Origin: Chromatiales bacterium
Lineage (GTDB): Bacteria > Pseudomonadota > Gammaproteobacteria > UBA6429 > Thiohalophilaceae
Direction of reading: 5' to 3'
Assembly: GCA_026984045.1 (NCBI GenBank)
Contig: JALSSV010000098.1
Span: forward strand, 46,098 to 110,097
Length of the DNA stretch: 64,000 nt
The notes under the pieces were generated by a model that searched no databases, was not told the DNA's origin, and saw only the letters and a program-made list of their open reading frames with translations. Position numbers and translations under genes: made by a program. This document shows positions 19,442 through 27,956 of this stretch, piece by piece (within the stretch, counting starts at the first letter, position 1; the number at the start of each line of letters is the position of its first letter).

Positions 19442-20062
19442 ATGCACGACGAACGCAAGGCACACTGGGAGAAGGTCTACCGGGAGAAGGCCGAAGACGA
19501 GGTGAGCTGGTTCATCGCCGATCCCGAAACCTCCCTCAGCCTGGTGGAAAGCACCGGCCTCTCCCCGGCCGATCCGATCATCGACGTGGGCGGCGGCGCC
19601 TCCCATCTGGTGGATCACCTGCTGGCCCGCGGCTACTCGGATCTGACCGTGCTCGACATTTCTCCCACCGCCCTGGAAACCGCCCGGCGACGGCTCGGCG
19701 CCGATGCGGACAAGGTCCGGTGGCTGGAAGCCGACGTCTGCGCGCTGGAAGGCGATGGCCGCTGGCGGCTGTGGCACGATCGGGCCGTGTTCCATTTTCT
19801 GGTGAAGGCCGAAGACCGCCGCGCCTATCTCGACAGCCTTGCCCGTCACCTCGACCCCGATGGCCACGTGATCGTGGCCACCTTCTCCTTCGAAGGTCCC
19901 CGCGAATGCTCCGGCCTGCCCGTGGAACAGTACGACGCCGACAAGCTCCTCGCCACCTTCGGCTCCGCTTTCGAACTGCTCAACCTGCTCGAGGAGATCC
20001 ACGTCACCCCGGCCGGCAAGGAACAGGCGTTCAACTATTTCCACCTGCGGCGGCAGGCGTAG
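19442..20062 (+). CDS. Class I SAM-dependent methyltransferase
   Basis: 206 aa. Motif I is seen as PIIDVGGGASHLVDHLLARG (about 37-56), motif II as LTVLDISPTALETARRR, and the post-motifs as WLEADVCAL and HDRAVFHFL. These fit a Rossmann SAM-binding domain of the UbiE/thiopurine type. The protein substrate or small-molecule substrate cannot be told. The start is set by GGAGG at 19431-19435, six bases before ATG. Its stop TAG lies in the GTAG head of a REP-like repeat (20058). Confidence 0.85.
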   Translation: MHDERKAHWEKVYREKAEDEVSWFIADPETSLSLVESTGLSPADPIIDVGGGASHLVDHLLARGYSDLTVLDISPTALETARRRLGADADKVRWLEADVCALEGDGRWRLWHDRAVFHFLVKAEDRRAYLDSLARHLDPDGHVIVATFSFEGPRECSGLPVEQYDADKLLATFGSAFELLNLLEEIHVTPAGKEQAFNYFHLRRQA

Positions 20063-20183
20063 GCGCGGCGCCCTCGCTGCGATGCCGCGGTAGCGGGTAG
20101 CTGGTGGCGGGTGGCTGGGAAAACCATCAGCGTGTTACCTGCCTCCCGCTACCATCAGGTCGCGGCGAGGGCGCCGCTCCTAC
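20058..20183. repeat. Inverted pair of family E units enclosing a family D pair
   Basis: 20058-20082 (CGTAGGCGCGGCGCCCTCGC...) points right, and 20160-20183 is an inverted copy. Between them lie GGTAGCGGGTAGCTGGTGGC (from about 20089) and its inverted relative CCTCCCGCTACCATCAGG (to 20159). The result is a nested composite palindrome. The left unit overlaps the methyltransferase stop codon. Confidence 0.7.
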
Positions 20184-20191
20184 TCCATCCG

Positions 20192-20220
20192 TCACTTGCG
20201 TCTTTGCGTTGGATTTTTTC
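20192..20220 (-). repeat. Family C post-stop repeat, copy 4
   Basis: On the minus strand it starts GAAAAAATCCAACGCAAAGA two bases after the stop of the cupin gene (20223). Same orientation relative to its upstream gene as the other three copies. Confidence 0.75.
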
Positions 20221-20222
20221 GA

Positions 20223-20588
20223 TCATTCCAGCGCCTCGTACGCTGCCGGCACGAACTGCGGGCTGCAGATGGCGTAGAACACCAGATCCGTCTCCCCGGT
20301 GTTGGTGATCCGCTGGCGCGTGCCGGCCGGGATGCGGACCACGTCGCCGGGATTCACCTCGATGGGTGGCAGGTCGCCGATCTCCGCACGGGCGGTTCCG
20401 GCGACGATCAGGTAGCGTTCGTCGATGCCCTCCAGCCGGTGCCACGCGGTGGTCACGCCCGGTGCCACCCGTGCACGGGCGATGGAAACGTCCGGATCCG
20501 ACGGATCATTCGCCACCTCAAGGATGTGGCAGCGTTCGGGAGTCGAGTATTCGAGGGCATCGGAGGCTTTGCGGATTTCCGGGGTCAT
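20223..20588 (-). CDS. Small cupin-domain protein
   Basis: 121 aa single cupin. The barrel motifs are TTAWHRLEGIDERYLIVAG and VNPGDVVRIPAGTRQRITN. Only one of the usual motif-1 histidines is present (Trp-His), so metal binding may be altered. No substrate can be named. It lies alone between repeat clusters; the 164-base region upstream (20589-20752) holds a family C copy and no gene that I can see. Confidence 0.75.
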   Translation of the reverse strand: MTPEIRKASDALEYSTPERCHILEVANDPSDPDVSIARARVAPGVTTAWHRLEGIDERYLIVAGTARAEIGDLPPIEVNPGDVVRIPAGTRQRITNTGETDLVFYAICSPQFVPAAYEALE

Positions 20589-20700
20589 CGGCTTTGTTCC
20601 GGGGGGGTGGAAGGAACACGGAGGTCGCGGAGATGGTTCTTGTATGGATGTTGTTGGCCCGTAACCGCCCGTTGGTGCGATGTATCGTTTGGCCTAGTAA

Positions 20701-20745
20701 ATCTTTGCGTCCTTGGCGTCTTTGCGCCTCTGCGTTGGATTTTTC
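20701..20745 (-). repeat. Family C post-stop repeat, copy 3
   Basis: On the minus strand GAAAAATCCAACGCAGAGGC begins seven bases after the stop of the MoeB/ThiF-like gene, followed by GCAAAGACGCCAAGGACGC. Confidence 0.75.
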
Positions 20746-20752
20746 GCCTCAA

Positions 20753-21490
20753 TCATTGGTGGCAAACGCACGCCGGGTCCGGTTTCAGTTTCAGTGTACG
20801 CCAGTCCATGTGCAGGGCGTCGAGCAGCAGCAGGCGGCCGTGCAGGGTATCGCCGATGCCGGTGAGCAGCTTGATGGCTTCGGTGGCCTGGATGCTGCCG
20901 ATGATGCCGACCACCGGGGCCAGGACGCCGTTGGTGCTGCAGGCGGTGTCCAGTTCCCCTTCGTCGGCGTAGAGGCAGCGGTAGCAAGGGCCGGTGCCGT
21001 CGTTGCGGAACACGCTCACCTGGCCCTCCATGCGGATCGCCGCGCCGGAGACCAGCGGCACGCCCTCGGCCACGCAGGCATCGTTGACGGCGAAGCGGGT
21101 GGCGAAGTTGTCGGAGCCGTCGAGTACCACGTCGGCGCGGCGCACCTCTTCGCGCAGCGCCTCGCCTTCGAGACGGCGATCGATCAGGGTCAGCTTCACG
21201 TCGGGATTGAGTCGGCGCAGGCTGTCGGCGGCGGAGGCGGTCTTGGGCCGGCCGATGTCGGGCGTGCCGTGCAGGATCTGCCGTTGCAGGTTGGACAGAT
21301 CCACCGTGTCGTCGTCCACCAGGATCAGATGCCCCACTCCCGCCGCGGCCAGATACATGGCCGCCGGCGAACCCAGCCCGCCGAGTCCAATCAGCAACGC
21401 CGTGGCGGCCAGCAGGCGTTCCTGCCCGGCCACGTCGATCTGCGGCAGCATGATCTGCCGCGAATAGCGCAGGAGCTGGTCGTCATGCAT
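20753..21490 (-). CDS. moeB: MoeB/ThiF/HesA-type adenylyltransferase (E1-like)
   Basis: 245 aa. E1-like enzymes adenylate the C-terminal glycine of a ubiquitin-like sulfur carrier (MoaD or ThiS). Visible features are the start MHDDQLLRYSRQIMLPQID, the ATP loop LIGLGGLGSPAAMYLAAAG, the conserved DGSDNFATRFAVND, and zinc cysteines CYRC plus the C-terminal CVCH. The length equals MoeB. Synteny with prmC/prfA/hemA recalls moeB in Pseudomonas, but ThiF cannot be excluded from sequence alone. I chose the ATG at 21490; sequence upstream is repeat. Confidence 0.85.
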   Translation of the reverse strand: MHDDQLLRYSRQIMLPQIDVAGQERLLAATALLIGLGGLGSPAAMYLAAAGVGHLILVDDDTVDLSNLQRQILHGTPDIGRPKTASAADSLRRLNPDVKLTLIDRRLEGEALREEVRRADVVLDGSDNFATRFAVNDACVAEGVPLVSGAAIRMEGQVSVFRNDGTGPCYRCLYADEGELDTACSTNGVLAPVVGIIGSIQATEAIKLLTGIGDTLHGRLLLLDALHMDWRTLKLKPDPACVCHQ

Positions 21491-21508
21491 GGGAGGGCAG
21501 AGTAAAGT

Positions 21509-21566
21509 GAAAAGGGGCAAGAGGAAAGGGGGGCTGTGGTTTTTCCTCTTGCCTCTTTGCTCTCTT
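21509..21566. repeat. Family A purine-rich inverted pair
   Basis: Left 21509-21530 (GAAAAGGGGCAAGAGGAAAG) and right 21541-21566 (TTTTCCTCTTGCCTCTTTGC...) are inverted copies separated by about 10 bases. They fill the gap between two minus-strand genes, and the downstream gene's upstream neighbour stops (TAA, 21567-21565) in the right arm. Confidence 0.7.
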
Positions 21567-21975
21567 ACAGGTAGTGGCGCCAGTGCTTCGGCCGCGGGTC
21601 GCGGCAGCCGTGGGGGCGTTGGCGCCAGGCGTGGATGAAGACGTCGCGGGTGGTCTTGCACTGGCCGTCGGGGCAGCCGAGGTTGGCCAGTTCGGTGTCT
21701 TCGCTGTAGATCCACAGGGCGCGGCGGAGCTTGCACATCAGGCTGTTGTCGAGATGATAGCCCTTGTCGCGCAGCAGGGATTCGAGGTGGCGGTAGGTGA
21801 GCAGCGGCAGATGGTAGCCCACCAGCAGACGGCTGGGGCCGAGCACGTCGAGGCGGTGGATGCCGGGCAAATCGCCCAGATCCAGCAGGGCCTGCTGGGC
21901 GGGGGCGCTCGCGTCCTGCAGGGGGTGGAAAACGATTTCCCGAACCTTGGGAAGGGTGAGTGTGGGCGTTTCCAT
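21565..21975 (-). CDS. Conserved-looking protein of unknown function
   Basis: 136 aa from ATG 21975 (METPTLTLPKVREIVF); a longer reading from 22023 is possible. The first 80 residues alternate strands and helices (GIHRLDVLGPSRLLVGYHL, LTYRHLESLLRDKG), resembling a ferredoxin-like heavy-metal-associated fold without its CxxC. The C-terminal part has two Cys pairs (LGCPDGQC) and ends PRPKHWRHYL. I do not recognise a named family. Good coding character, and a stop inside a family A repeat. Soluble, no signal peptide. Confidence 0.55.
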   Translation of the reverse strand: METPTLTLPKVREIVFHPLQDASAPAQQALLDLGDLPGIHRLDVLGPSRLLVGYHLPLLTYRHLESLLRDKGYHLDNSLMCKLRRALWIYSEDTELANLGCPDGQCKTTRDVFIHAWRQRPHGCRDPRPKHWRHYL

Positions 21976-22079
21976 GCCGTCGATCCTAGCCAGCGACACG
22001 GGCAGGTCAAGCAGTATCAGCAAATCCGAATATGCCGGAAATGCGGTTTTTGGCTGGCAAGCATCGTTACAGGCACGCA

Positions 22080-22191
22080 GCCCTCATGGCCGGAAGGGTG
22101 TTGCGTGACACGCCGTGAATACATCCATGTAGGCCCTGCGGCCGCATCCCTGCGGCCGAAGGTCACGCAACACCCTTCCGGCCATGAGGGC
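22080..22191. repeat. Family G long inverted repeat, copy 2 (perfect 30-bp arms)
   Basis: The left arm 22080-22109 (GCCCTCATGGCCGG...CGTGAC) and right arm 22162-22191 are exact reverse complements. The 52-nt loop has the same length as copy 1 and differs from it at about eight positions, with CGCCGTGAATACATCCATGT and an inner GCGGCCGC/GCGGCCG hairpin. It starts 57 bases after the prmC stop (minus strand). The flank GTTACAGGCACG on its left resembles the reverse of the right flank of copy 1. Confidence 0.9.
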
Positions 22192-22248
22192 AACCCCGGG
22201 TTGGGTATCCAGCCACAAAATGACGCCTATTTCGGAACAGATATCTGG

Positions 22249-23097
22249 TCACGGGCCGGGGCGGCGGCCGATGGCCAGGCGGGGATGGCCGGCCAGATCC
22301 CGTTCATCCCGGATGTCGGTGTAGCCGTGGCCGGCCAGCAGGCGGGTCACCGCCTCGCCCTGATCCCAGCCGTGTTCCAGCAGCAGCCAGCCGCCGGGAG
22401 CGAGGCGGGACGGTGCCGTCTCGATCAGGTGGCGAAGGTCATCGAGGCCGTCCGCGCCGGCGGCCAGGGCCTGGCGGGGCTCGAAACGCACGCCCCGCGC
22501 CTCGAGGTGGGGGGCGGCGTCGGGCACGTAGGGCGGGTTGGAGACGAGCATGGCCCAGGCGATGCCTTCGGGCAGGGCCTCGAACCAGCTCCCCTGATGG
22601 AAACGGACGTTGCCGATCCCCAGGGCATCGGCATTGCGCCGGGCCACCGCCAGGGCCGCGGCCGAGCGATCGGTGGCGTGCACGGTGCAGGCGGGCCGCT
22701 CGCTGGCGATGGCCAGGGCGATGGCGCCGCTGCCGGTGCCCAGATCGGCGATGGACCAGGCGGCATCCGCGGGGATCCGGGCCAGAGCCTGCTCCACCAG
22801 CAGTTCGGTTTCCGGGCGCGGAATCAGGGTGTCGGGCGTCACTGCCAGTTCGAAGGTCCAGAACCCCCGGCGGCCGAGCAGGTAGGCCACCGGTTCCCCG
22901 GCCAGGCGGCGTTCCACGAGGCGCGCGAAGTCCGCCGCCTGCGCCGCCGTGAGCGCCTGCTCCGGCCAGGTGCGCAGATAGGTCCGATCCTGCCCGAGTG
23001 CCTCGGCCAGCAGCAGTTCGGCATCCAGGCGGGGGGTGTCACTGTGCCCCTGCAGCCGCTGGCTGGCGGTTTGCAGGGCGGTTTCGATGCGGGTCAT
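22249..23097 (-). CDS. prmC: Peptide chain release factor N5-glutamine methyltransferase
   Basis: 282 aa SAM enzyme that methylates the GGQ glutamine of RF1 and RF2. The catalytic NPPY is seen in MLVSNPPYVPD (about 182-185), and the SAM loop is IADLGTGSGAIALAIASE. An N-terminal helical domain of about 80 residues precedes it. ATG at 23097 (MTRIETALQ) fits the family length. prfA is nearby but separated by a plus-strand gene, so prmC has its own promoter here. Confidence 0.95.
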   Translation of the reverse strand: MTRIETALQTASQRLQGHSDTPRLDAELLLAEALGQDRTYLRTWPEQALTAAQAADFARLVERRLAGEPVAYLLGRRGFWTFELAVTPDTLIPRPETELLVEQALARIPADAAWSIADLGTGSGAIALAIASERPACTVHATDRSAAALAVARRNADALGIGNVRFHQGSWFEALPEGIAWAMLVSNPPYVPDAAPHLEARGVRFEPRQALAAGADGLDDLRHLIETAPSRLAPGGWLLLEHGWDQGEAVTRLLAGHGYTDIRDERDLAGHPRLAIGRRPGP

Positions 23098-23153
23098 GGG
23101 ATAGAATGAGGTTCGGATAGGCGTCATCGCCGCGTTACAGGGGAATCGGGTTC

Positions 23154-23516
23154 ATGGCTCAGGACAACGCCGGTCTGAAAAAATTCGTCGCCATCAGCTT
23201 CAGCGCCCTGTTGCTGGTGCAACTGCTGCAGGTGGCCGGCATCCAGCACTATACGCCGGTGATGCGCCAGTTCTGGGACTGGTACGACGTGAACCTGCCC
23301 TCCCTGCTGCTGTTCCACTATCACCAGTATCGCCTCTACTGGCTGCTGCCGCTGGTGACCGTGATCGTCGGCTTCGACGTGCTGCGCCGGGAGACCGTGT
23401 CCATCCGTTACGCCAGCATCGCCTTCGGCGTCCTCGCCGCGCTCACCCTGGTGGTCCAGTTCGTCATGATCCGGCCGCTGTTCGAGCCGATCGAGATGAT
23501 GATCATCAACCGGTAA
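23154..23516 (+). CDS. Small integral membrane protein, unknown function
   Basis: 120 aa with three hydrophobic segments (about 12-31, 56-75 and 86-106). Between the first two is a polar periplasmic-looking loop rich in Tyr, Trp and His (HYTPVMRQFWDWYDVN; FHYHQYRLYW). No known motif is recognised. It reads opposite to its neighbours and interrupts the usual prfA-prmC pair. Family A and B repeats follow directly. Probable but uncharacterised gene. Confidence 0.65.
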   Translation: MAQDNAGLKKFVAISFSALLLVQLLQVAGIQHYTPVMRQFWDWYDVNLPSLLLFHYHQYRLYWLLPLVTVIVGFDVLRRETVSIRYASIAFGVLAALTLVVQFVMIRPLFEPIEMMIINR

Positions 23517-23610
23517 ACGGCAGAGGAAAGAGACAAGAGGAAAGAGGCGGGCAAACGCCGTTTCTATCCCGGCGCGCGCGCCGCCCCGTATCCTCGTCCC
23601 TCGTCCCTGC
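23515..23610. repeat. Mixed family A and B repeats between convergent genes
   Basis: 23521-23549 is a family A unit (CAGAGGAAAGAGACAAGAGG...), closed by a 7-bp stem AAACGGC (23515-23521) / GCCGTTT (23557-23563). At 23590-23610 a family B unit (TCCTCGTCCCTCGTCCCTGC) touches the prfA stop codon directly. Confidence 0.65.
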
Positions 23611-24696
23611 TCAGGCGGCGCCCAGTTCCGCGAGCTGGTCGGCCTGATACTCGGCGATCAGGGGATCGATGATCTCGTCCAGGTTGCCATCCATGATCTC
23701 GTCGAGCTTGTAGAGGGTGAGGTTGATGCGGTGATCGGTGACCCGTCCCTGGGGGAAGTTGTAGGTGCGGATCCGTTCGGAGCGATCGCCGGAGCCCACC
23801 AGCAGCTTGCGGGTGGCGGCCTGTTCGGCCTGTTGCTTTTCCTGTTCCTGCTGCAGCAGACGGGCCTGGAGCAGGGCCATGGCGCGGGCCCGGTTCTTGT
23901 GCTGGGAGCGTTCGTCCTGGCATTCCACCACGATGCCGGTGGGCAGGTGGGTGATCCGGATCGCCGAATCGGTCTTGTTCACGTGCTGGCCGCCGGCGCC
24001 GGAGGCGCGGAAGGTGTCCACCTTCAGATCGGCGGGATTGATGTCGATGGCCTCCACCTCGTCCACTTCGGGCATCACCGCCACGGTGCAGGCGGAGGTG
24101 TGGATGCGCCCCTGGGATTCGGTCTCCGGCACCCGCTGCACCCGGTGGCCGCCGGACTCGAACTTGAGCCGGGAATAGGCGCCCTGGCCCTCGATGCGCA
24201 CGATGATCTCCTTGTAGCCGCCGTGCTCGCCGGGATGTTCGCTCACCACCTCCAGCTTCCAGCGGCGCCGCTCGGCGTAGCGGGCGTACATGCGGAACAG
24301 ATCGCCGGCGAACAGGGCCGCTTCGTCGCCGCCGGTGCCGGCGCGGATCTCCAGGTAGATGTTGCGCTCGTCGTTGGGATCCTTCGGCAGCATGAGGATC
24401 TGCAGTTCCTGCTCCAGCCGCGCCCGCTTCGCGCCCGCCTCCTCCAGCTCCTGGCGGGCCAGCTCGCGCAGCTCGGCGTCGTCTTCATCCAGCATCTGCC
24501 GCGCGCTCTCGAGATCCGCCTCCACCTGCCGGTATTCGCGGAAGGCCGCCACCACCGGCCCGAGCTGGGCGTGTTCCCGTGACAGGGCGCGGAAGCGCTG
24601 CTGATCGGCGATCACGGCCGGATCGGCCAGCAGGGCGTTGATTTCCTCAAGGCGCTCGGCAAGCGACGCCAGCTTGGTGCGGATCGAGTCTTTCAT
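23611..24696 (-). CDS. prfA: Peptide chain release factor 1
   Basis: 361 aa. RF1 terminates translation at UAA and UAG. The GGQ motif is in [15 protein letters not shown] (about 230-238), and the codon-reading tripeptide region follows the usual layout. ATG 24696 ([20 protein letters not shown]) gives the exact family length. It is 16 bases downstream of hemA, as in many Gammaproteobacteria, so it is co-transcribed with hemA. Its stop is followed directly by a family B repeat. Confidence 0.97.
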   Translation of the reverse strand: MKDSIRTKLASLAERLEEINALLADPAVIADQQRFRALSREHAQLGPVVAAFREYRQVEADLESARQMLDEDDAELRELARQELEEAGAKRARLEQELQILMLPKDPNDERNIYLEIRAGTGGDEAALFAGDLFRMYARYAERRRWKLEVVSEHPGEHGGYKEIIVRIEGQGAYSRLKFESGGHRVQRVPETESQGRIHTSACTVAVMPEVDEVEAIDINPADLKVDTFRASGAGGQHVNKTDSAIRITHLPTGIVVECQDERSQHKNRARAMALLQARLLQQEQEKQQAEQAATRKLLVGSGDRSERIRTYNFPQGRVTDHRINLTLYKLDEIMDGNLDEIIDPLIAEYQADQLAELGAA

Positions 24697-24712
24697 GCAA
24701 TGGAGAAGGCGT

Positions 24713-25978
24713 TCAGCCTTCGGAATCCCTGGGGCACAGCAGCTCACGGGCGTGGTCGAGCACCTCCTTGCGGCCTTCGAAGGCGGCACGGTTCATCTGC
24801 ACCGTGGGCTGATGGATGAGCTTGTTGGTCAGGCTGCGGGCCAGTTCGTCGAGCACCGCCTGCGGATCCTTGCCGGCAGCGAGCTGACGGCGGGCCACGG
24901 CGAGCGTTTCGTCGCGCAGCCGGGCGGCCTGTTCGCGGAAGTGGCGGATGGTGTCCACCGCCTGCAGGGAGCGCAGCCAGCCCATGTACTGCTCGACCTG
25001 GGTGTCGATGATCTCCTCGGCCTGTTCGGCGGCCTGGGCGCGGGAACGCTGGCCTTCCTCGATCACGGCCTGCAGATCGTCGACGGTGTACAGATACACG
25101 TCGGACAGCTCGCCCACTTCCGGTTCGATGTCCCGGGGCACGGCGATATCGACCATGAAGATGGGGCGGTGCTTGCGCCGTTTCAAGGCCCGCTCCACGG
25201 CGCCCTTGCCCAGGATCGGCAACTGGCTGGCGGTGGAGGCCACCACGATGTCGGCATCCACCAAGCGTTCGGGCATGTCGGCCAGGGCGATGGCCTCGGC
25301 GCCGGTGAACTGGTCGGCCAGTACGCGGGCCCGTTCCACGGTGCGGTTGGCGATGATCAGCTTGCGGGTGCCCTGTTCGTGCAGATGGCGGGCCACCAGC
25401 TCGATGGTTTCGCCGGCGCCGATCAGCAGGGCGTCGTGGCGGCCCAGATCGGAGAAGATCTGTTTGGCCAGGCTGACGGCCGCGAAGGCCACCGACACGG
25501 GGCTGGCACCGATGGCGGTGTCGGTGCGCACCTGCTTGGCCACCGCGAAGGTATGCTGGAACAGGCGGTTGAGCTGCTGGCCGAGGGTGCCGGCATGGCT
25601 GGCGGCGTGGTAGGCGTCCTTGATCTGGCCGAGGATCTGCGGCTCGCCCAGTACCAGGGAGTCGAGCCCCGAGGCCACCCGCAGGATGTGCTGCACGGCG
25701 GCATTGTCCAGGTGGGCGTAGACGTAGGGCTCGAGTTCCTCGGTCGACAGGTCGTGATACTGGCGGAACCACTCCAGCACGCTGCCGTAATCGGCCTCGG
25801 CCAGGCCGCAGTACAGCTCGGTGCGGTTGCAGGTGGAGACGATGGCCGCCTCGTTGACCGCGGTGCGCAAGAGCAGATCCCGGAGCGCCGCCTCCAGCCG
25901 GTCGGGGGCGAAGGCAACCTTCTCCCGGATGGCCACGGGGGCGGTCTTGTGGTTGATGCCAAACGCAAGTAGGGTCAC
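24713..25978 (-). CDS. hemA: Glutamyl-tRNA reductase
   Basis: 421 aa NADPH enzyme that reduces Glu-tRNA to glutamate-1-semialdehyde, the committed step of C5 haem synthesis. The catalytic Cys50 is in [29 protein letters not shown] and the [13 protein letters not shown] nucleotide loop follow, then a C-terminal dimerisation helix. I chose the GTG at 25978, since [15 protein letters not shown] matches the family N-terminus. An ATG at 26050 would add 24 unusual residues. It heads the hemA-prfA transcript and diverges from the TPR gene. Confidence 0.96.
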   Translation of the reverse strand: MTLLAFGINHKTAPVAIREKVAFAPDRLEAALRDLLLRTAVNEAAIVSTCNRTELYCGLAEADYGSVLEWFRQYHDLSTEELEPYVYAHLDNAAVQHILRVASGLDSLVLGEPQILGQIKDAYHAASHAGTLGQQLNRLFQHTFAVAKQVRTDTAIGASPVSVAFAAVSLAKQIFSDLGRHDALLIGAGETIELVARHLHEQGTRKLIIANRTVERARVLADQFTGAEAIALADMPERLVDADIVVASTASQLPILGKGAVERALKRRKHRPIFMVDIAVPRDIEPEVGELSDVYLYTVDDLQAVIEEGQRSRAQAAEQAEEIIDTQVEQYMGWLRSLQAVDTIRHFREQAARLRDETLAVARRQLAAGKDPQAVLDELARSLTNKLIHQPTVQMNRAAFEGRKEVLDHARELLCPRDSEG

Positions 25979-26071
25979 GGACAGCCTGACGATCTCGAGG
26001 TTCGGGGGACGTTTCGCCAACGCGGCCACCCAGCCAGTGGCATCTCCCATTACAAAAAGGTATATCCGCGT

Positions 26072-26077
26072 ATTATA
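26072..26077 (-). promoter_or_regulatory. Candidate -10 box for hemA
   Basis: A perfect TATAAT on the minus strand, about 95 bases before the hemA GTG, in a locally AT-rich stretch. No good -35 box lies at the right distance (CCCAGC at 26100-26095), so an activator or a weak promoter would be needed. Confidence 0.35.
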
Positions 26078-26195
26078 TAGCCAAAGCGGCCATGGCTGGG
26101 GCGGAATTTCCCCGGCCATCTCCGGGCCGGAGTAGGGTATCATTTCCGCACGTGGCCCGCGTCCTGCGGGCTTCGTCGTAACAGGACCTCATTGC

Positions 26196-27956
26196 ATGAA
26201 ACTGCGCTTCATACCGATGCTGCTGGTTGCCCTGGTGGCCCAGGCCTGTACCACGGCCCCCCGCCAGCCGGCGCCGAAGGCCCCGCCGGCCGCGCCCGTC
26301 CGGGCCGCGAAACCGGCGCCCCGGCCCGCGCCGCAACCCCCTGCTCCCAAGCCCCCGGCGGGTCCCGGTCTCAGCGAGGATCTGCTCTATTACCTGCTGG
26401 CCGGGGAGATCGCCGGCCAGCGGCGCCAATACGGCTTGGCCGCGCAGATGTATCTGAAAGCGGCGGAGCGCTCCGACGATCCCCAGATCGCGGCGCGCGC
26501 CACCCGGGTGGCGATCTATGCGGGCGACGATGCCCTGGCCCTGCGTGCGGCCCGGCGCTGGCTCGAACTGGATCCCCAGAGCGTGGATGCGGCCCAGGTG
26601 ATGGCCGTGATGCTGCTGCGCCAGGACAAGGTGGACGCCGCTCTGGCCTATCTGGACAGGGTGCTGGCCCATGCGGCCGCCGGCCCGGGCAAGCCCGACG
26701 GTTACATGCTGGTGACCTCCCTGCTGAGCAAGGCGAAGCAGCCCGCGCGGGCGCTCAAGGCCATGCGCAAGCTGGTGGAGCGCCATCCGGGGGATGCAAA
26801 ACTGATCTATGCCTATGCCCACCTGGCCATGCTGCTGGGCAAGCTGGAACTGGCCGAGCGGATCGTCAACCAGGTGCTCGCGGGCGCGCCGGAGATGATC
26901 GACGCCTGGCTGCTGCGGGCCAACATCCTCACCCGCCTGGGGCGCGACGAGGACGCCCTGCAGTTCATCGCCGACGCGGTGGCGCGCTGGCCCGACGAGC
27001 CGCGCCTGCGCCTGTTCTATGCCCGCAAGCTGGTGGACATGAAACGCTATGCCGAAGCCCGCGAGCAGTTCGGCATCCTGCTGGAACAGCAGCCGCAGAT
27101 GGTCGATGCCCTCTATGCCCTGGGGTTGCTCAACCTTCAGTTGCGCGAGCCGGACAAGGCGCGCGGCTATTTCGAACGGCTGATCGCGGCCGGCCAGCGC
27201 CTCGACGAGGCCCATTACTATCTCGGCCAGGCCTGGGAAATGGACAAGCGGTACGACCGGGCCATCGAACAGTACCGGGAGGTGCGGGAAGGGAAGCTGT
27301 ACGTGGACGCGCGGATCCGCATCGCCCGGCTGCAGGCCGAGCAGGGTGACATCACCGCCGCCCGCCAGACCCTGCAGAACGTCAACGCGCCCACCCTGGA
27401 CGGGGAACTGCGGCTGTATCTGGCCGAGGGCGAGATCCTGACCCGCGCGGGCCGCTACCAGGAGGCCTGGGAGGTCTATACCCTGGCCCTGCAGCAGATG
27501 CCGGACAATCCGCAACTGCTGTATGCCCGGGCCCTGGTGGCCGAAAAGCTGGACCGTCTCGCCGAGGCCCTGGCCGATCTGGAGAAGATGGTGAAGGCCA
27601 ACCCCGAGGATCCGGAAGCCCTCAACGCCCTGGGCTATACCCTGGTGGATCGCACCCACCGGATCGAGGAGGGGATGGCCCTGATCCGCAAGGCCTATGC
27701 GAAACGCCCGGACGATCCGGCCATCATGGACAGCATGGGCTGGGGCTGGTACCGCCTGGGGCAGCCCGAGAAGGCGCTCGACTTCCTGCAGAAGGCCTGG
27801 AAACGCTTCCCGGATGCGGAGATCGGCGCCCATCTGGGCGAAGTCCTGTGGGTGCTCGGGCGCCAGGACGAGGCGCGCCGGATCTGGCAGGCGGCCCGCG
27901 AGCGGGAACCGAAGAATCCGGTGCTCCTGGAAACGCTCGAGCGTTTCGGCCAATGA
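26196..27956 (+). CDS. TPR-repeat outer-membrane lipoprotein
   Basis: 586 aa. A lipobox VAQAC near residue 18 and a Pro/Ala-rich linker (about 20-60) precede a superhelix of about fifteen tetratricopeptide-like repeats (for example VDALYALGLLNLQLREPDKARGYF, ALNALGYTLVDRTHRIEEGMALI). Such proteins are scaffolds for envelope complexes. Homologues sit upstream of lolB in Pseudomonas, but no partner is certain. Its stop overlaps the lolB start (ATGA at 27953-27956), so the two are coupled. Confidence 0.9.
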   Translation: MKLRFIPMLLVALVAQACTTAPRQPAPKAPPAAPVRAAKPAPRPAPQPPAPKPPAGPGLSEDLLYYLLAGEIAGQRRQYGLAAQMYLKAAERSDDPQIAARATRVAIYAGDDALALRAARRWLELDPQSVDAAQVMAVMLLRQDKVDAALAYLDRVLAHAAAGPGKPDGYMLVTSLLSKAKQPARALKAMRKLVERHPGDAKLIYAYAHLAMLLGKLELAERIVNQVLAGAPEMIDAWLLRANILTRLGRDEDALQFIADAVARWPDEPRLRLFYARKLVDMKRYAEAREQFGILLEQQPQMVDALYALGLLNLQLREPDKARGYFERLIAAGQRLDEAHYYLGQAWEMDKRYDRAIEQYREVREGKLYVDARIRIARLQAEQGDITAARQTLQNVNAPTLDGELRLYLAEGEILTRAGRYQEAWEVYTLALQQMPDNPQLLYARALVAEKLDRLAEALADLEKMVKANPEDPEALNALGYTLVDRTHRIEEGMALIRKAYAKRPDDPAIMDSMGWGWYRLGQPEKALDFLQKAWKRFPDAEIGAHLGEVLWVLGRQDEARRIWQAAREREPKNPVLLETLERFGQ

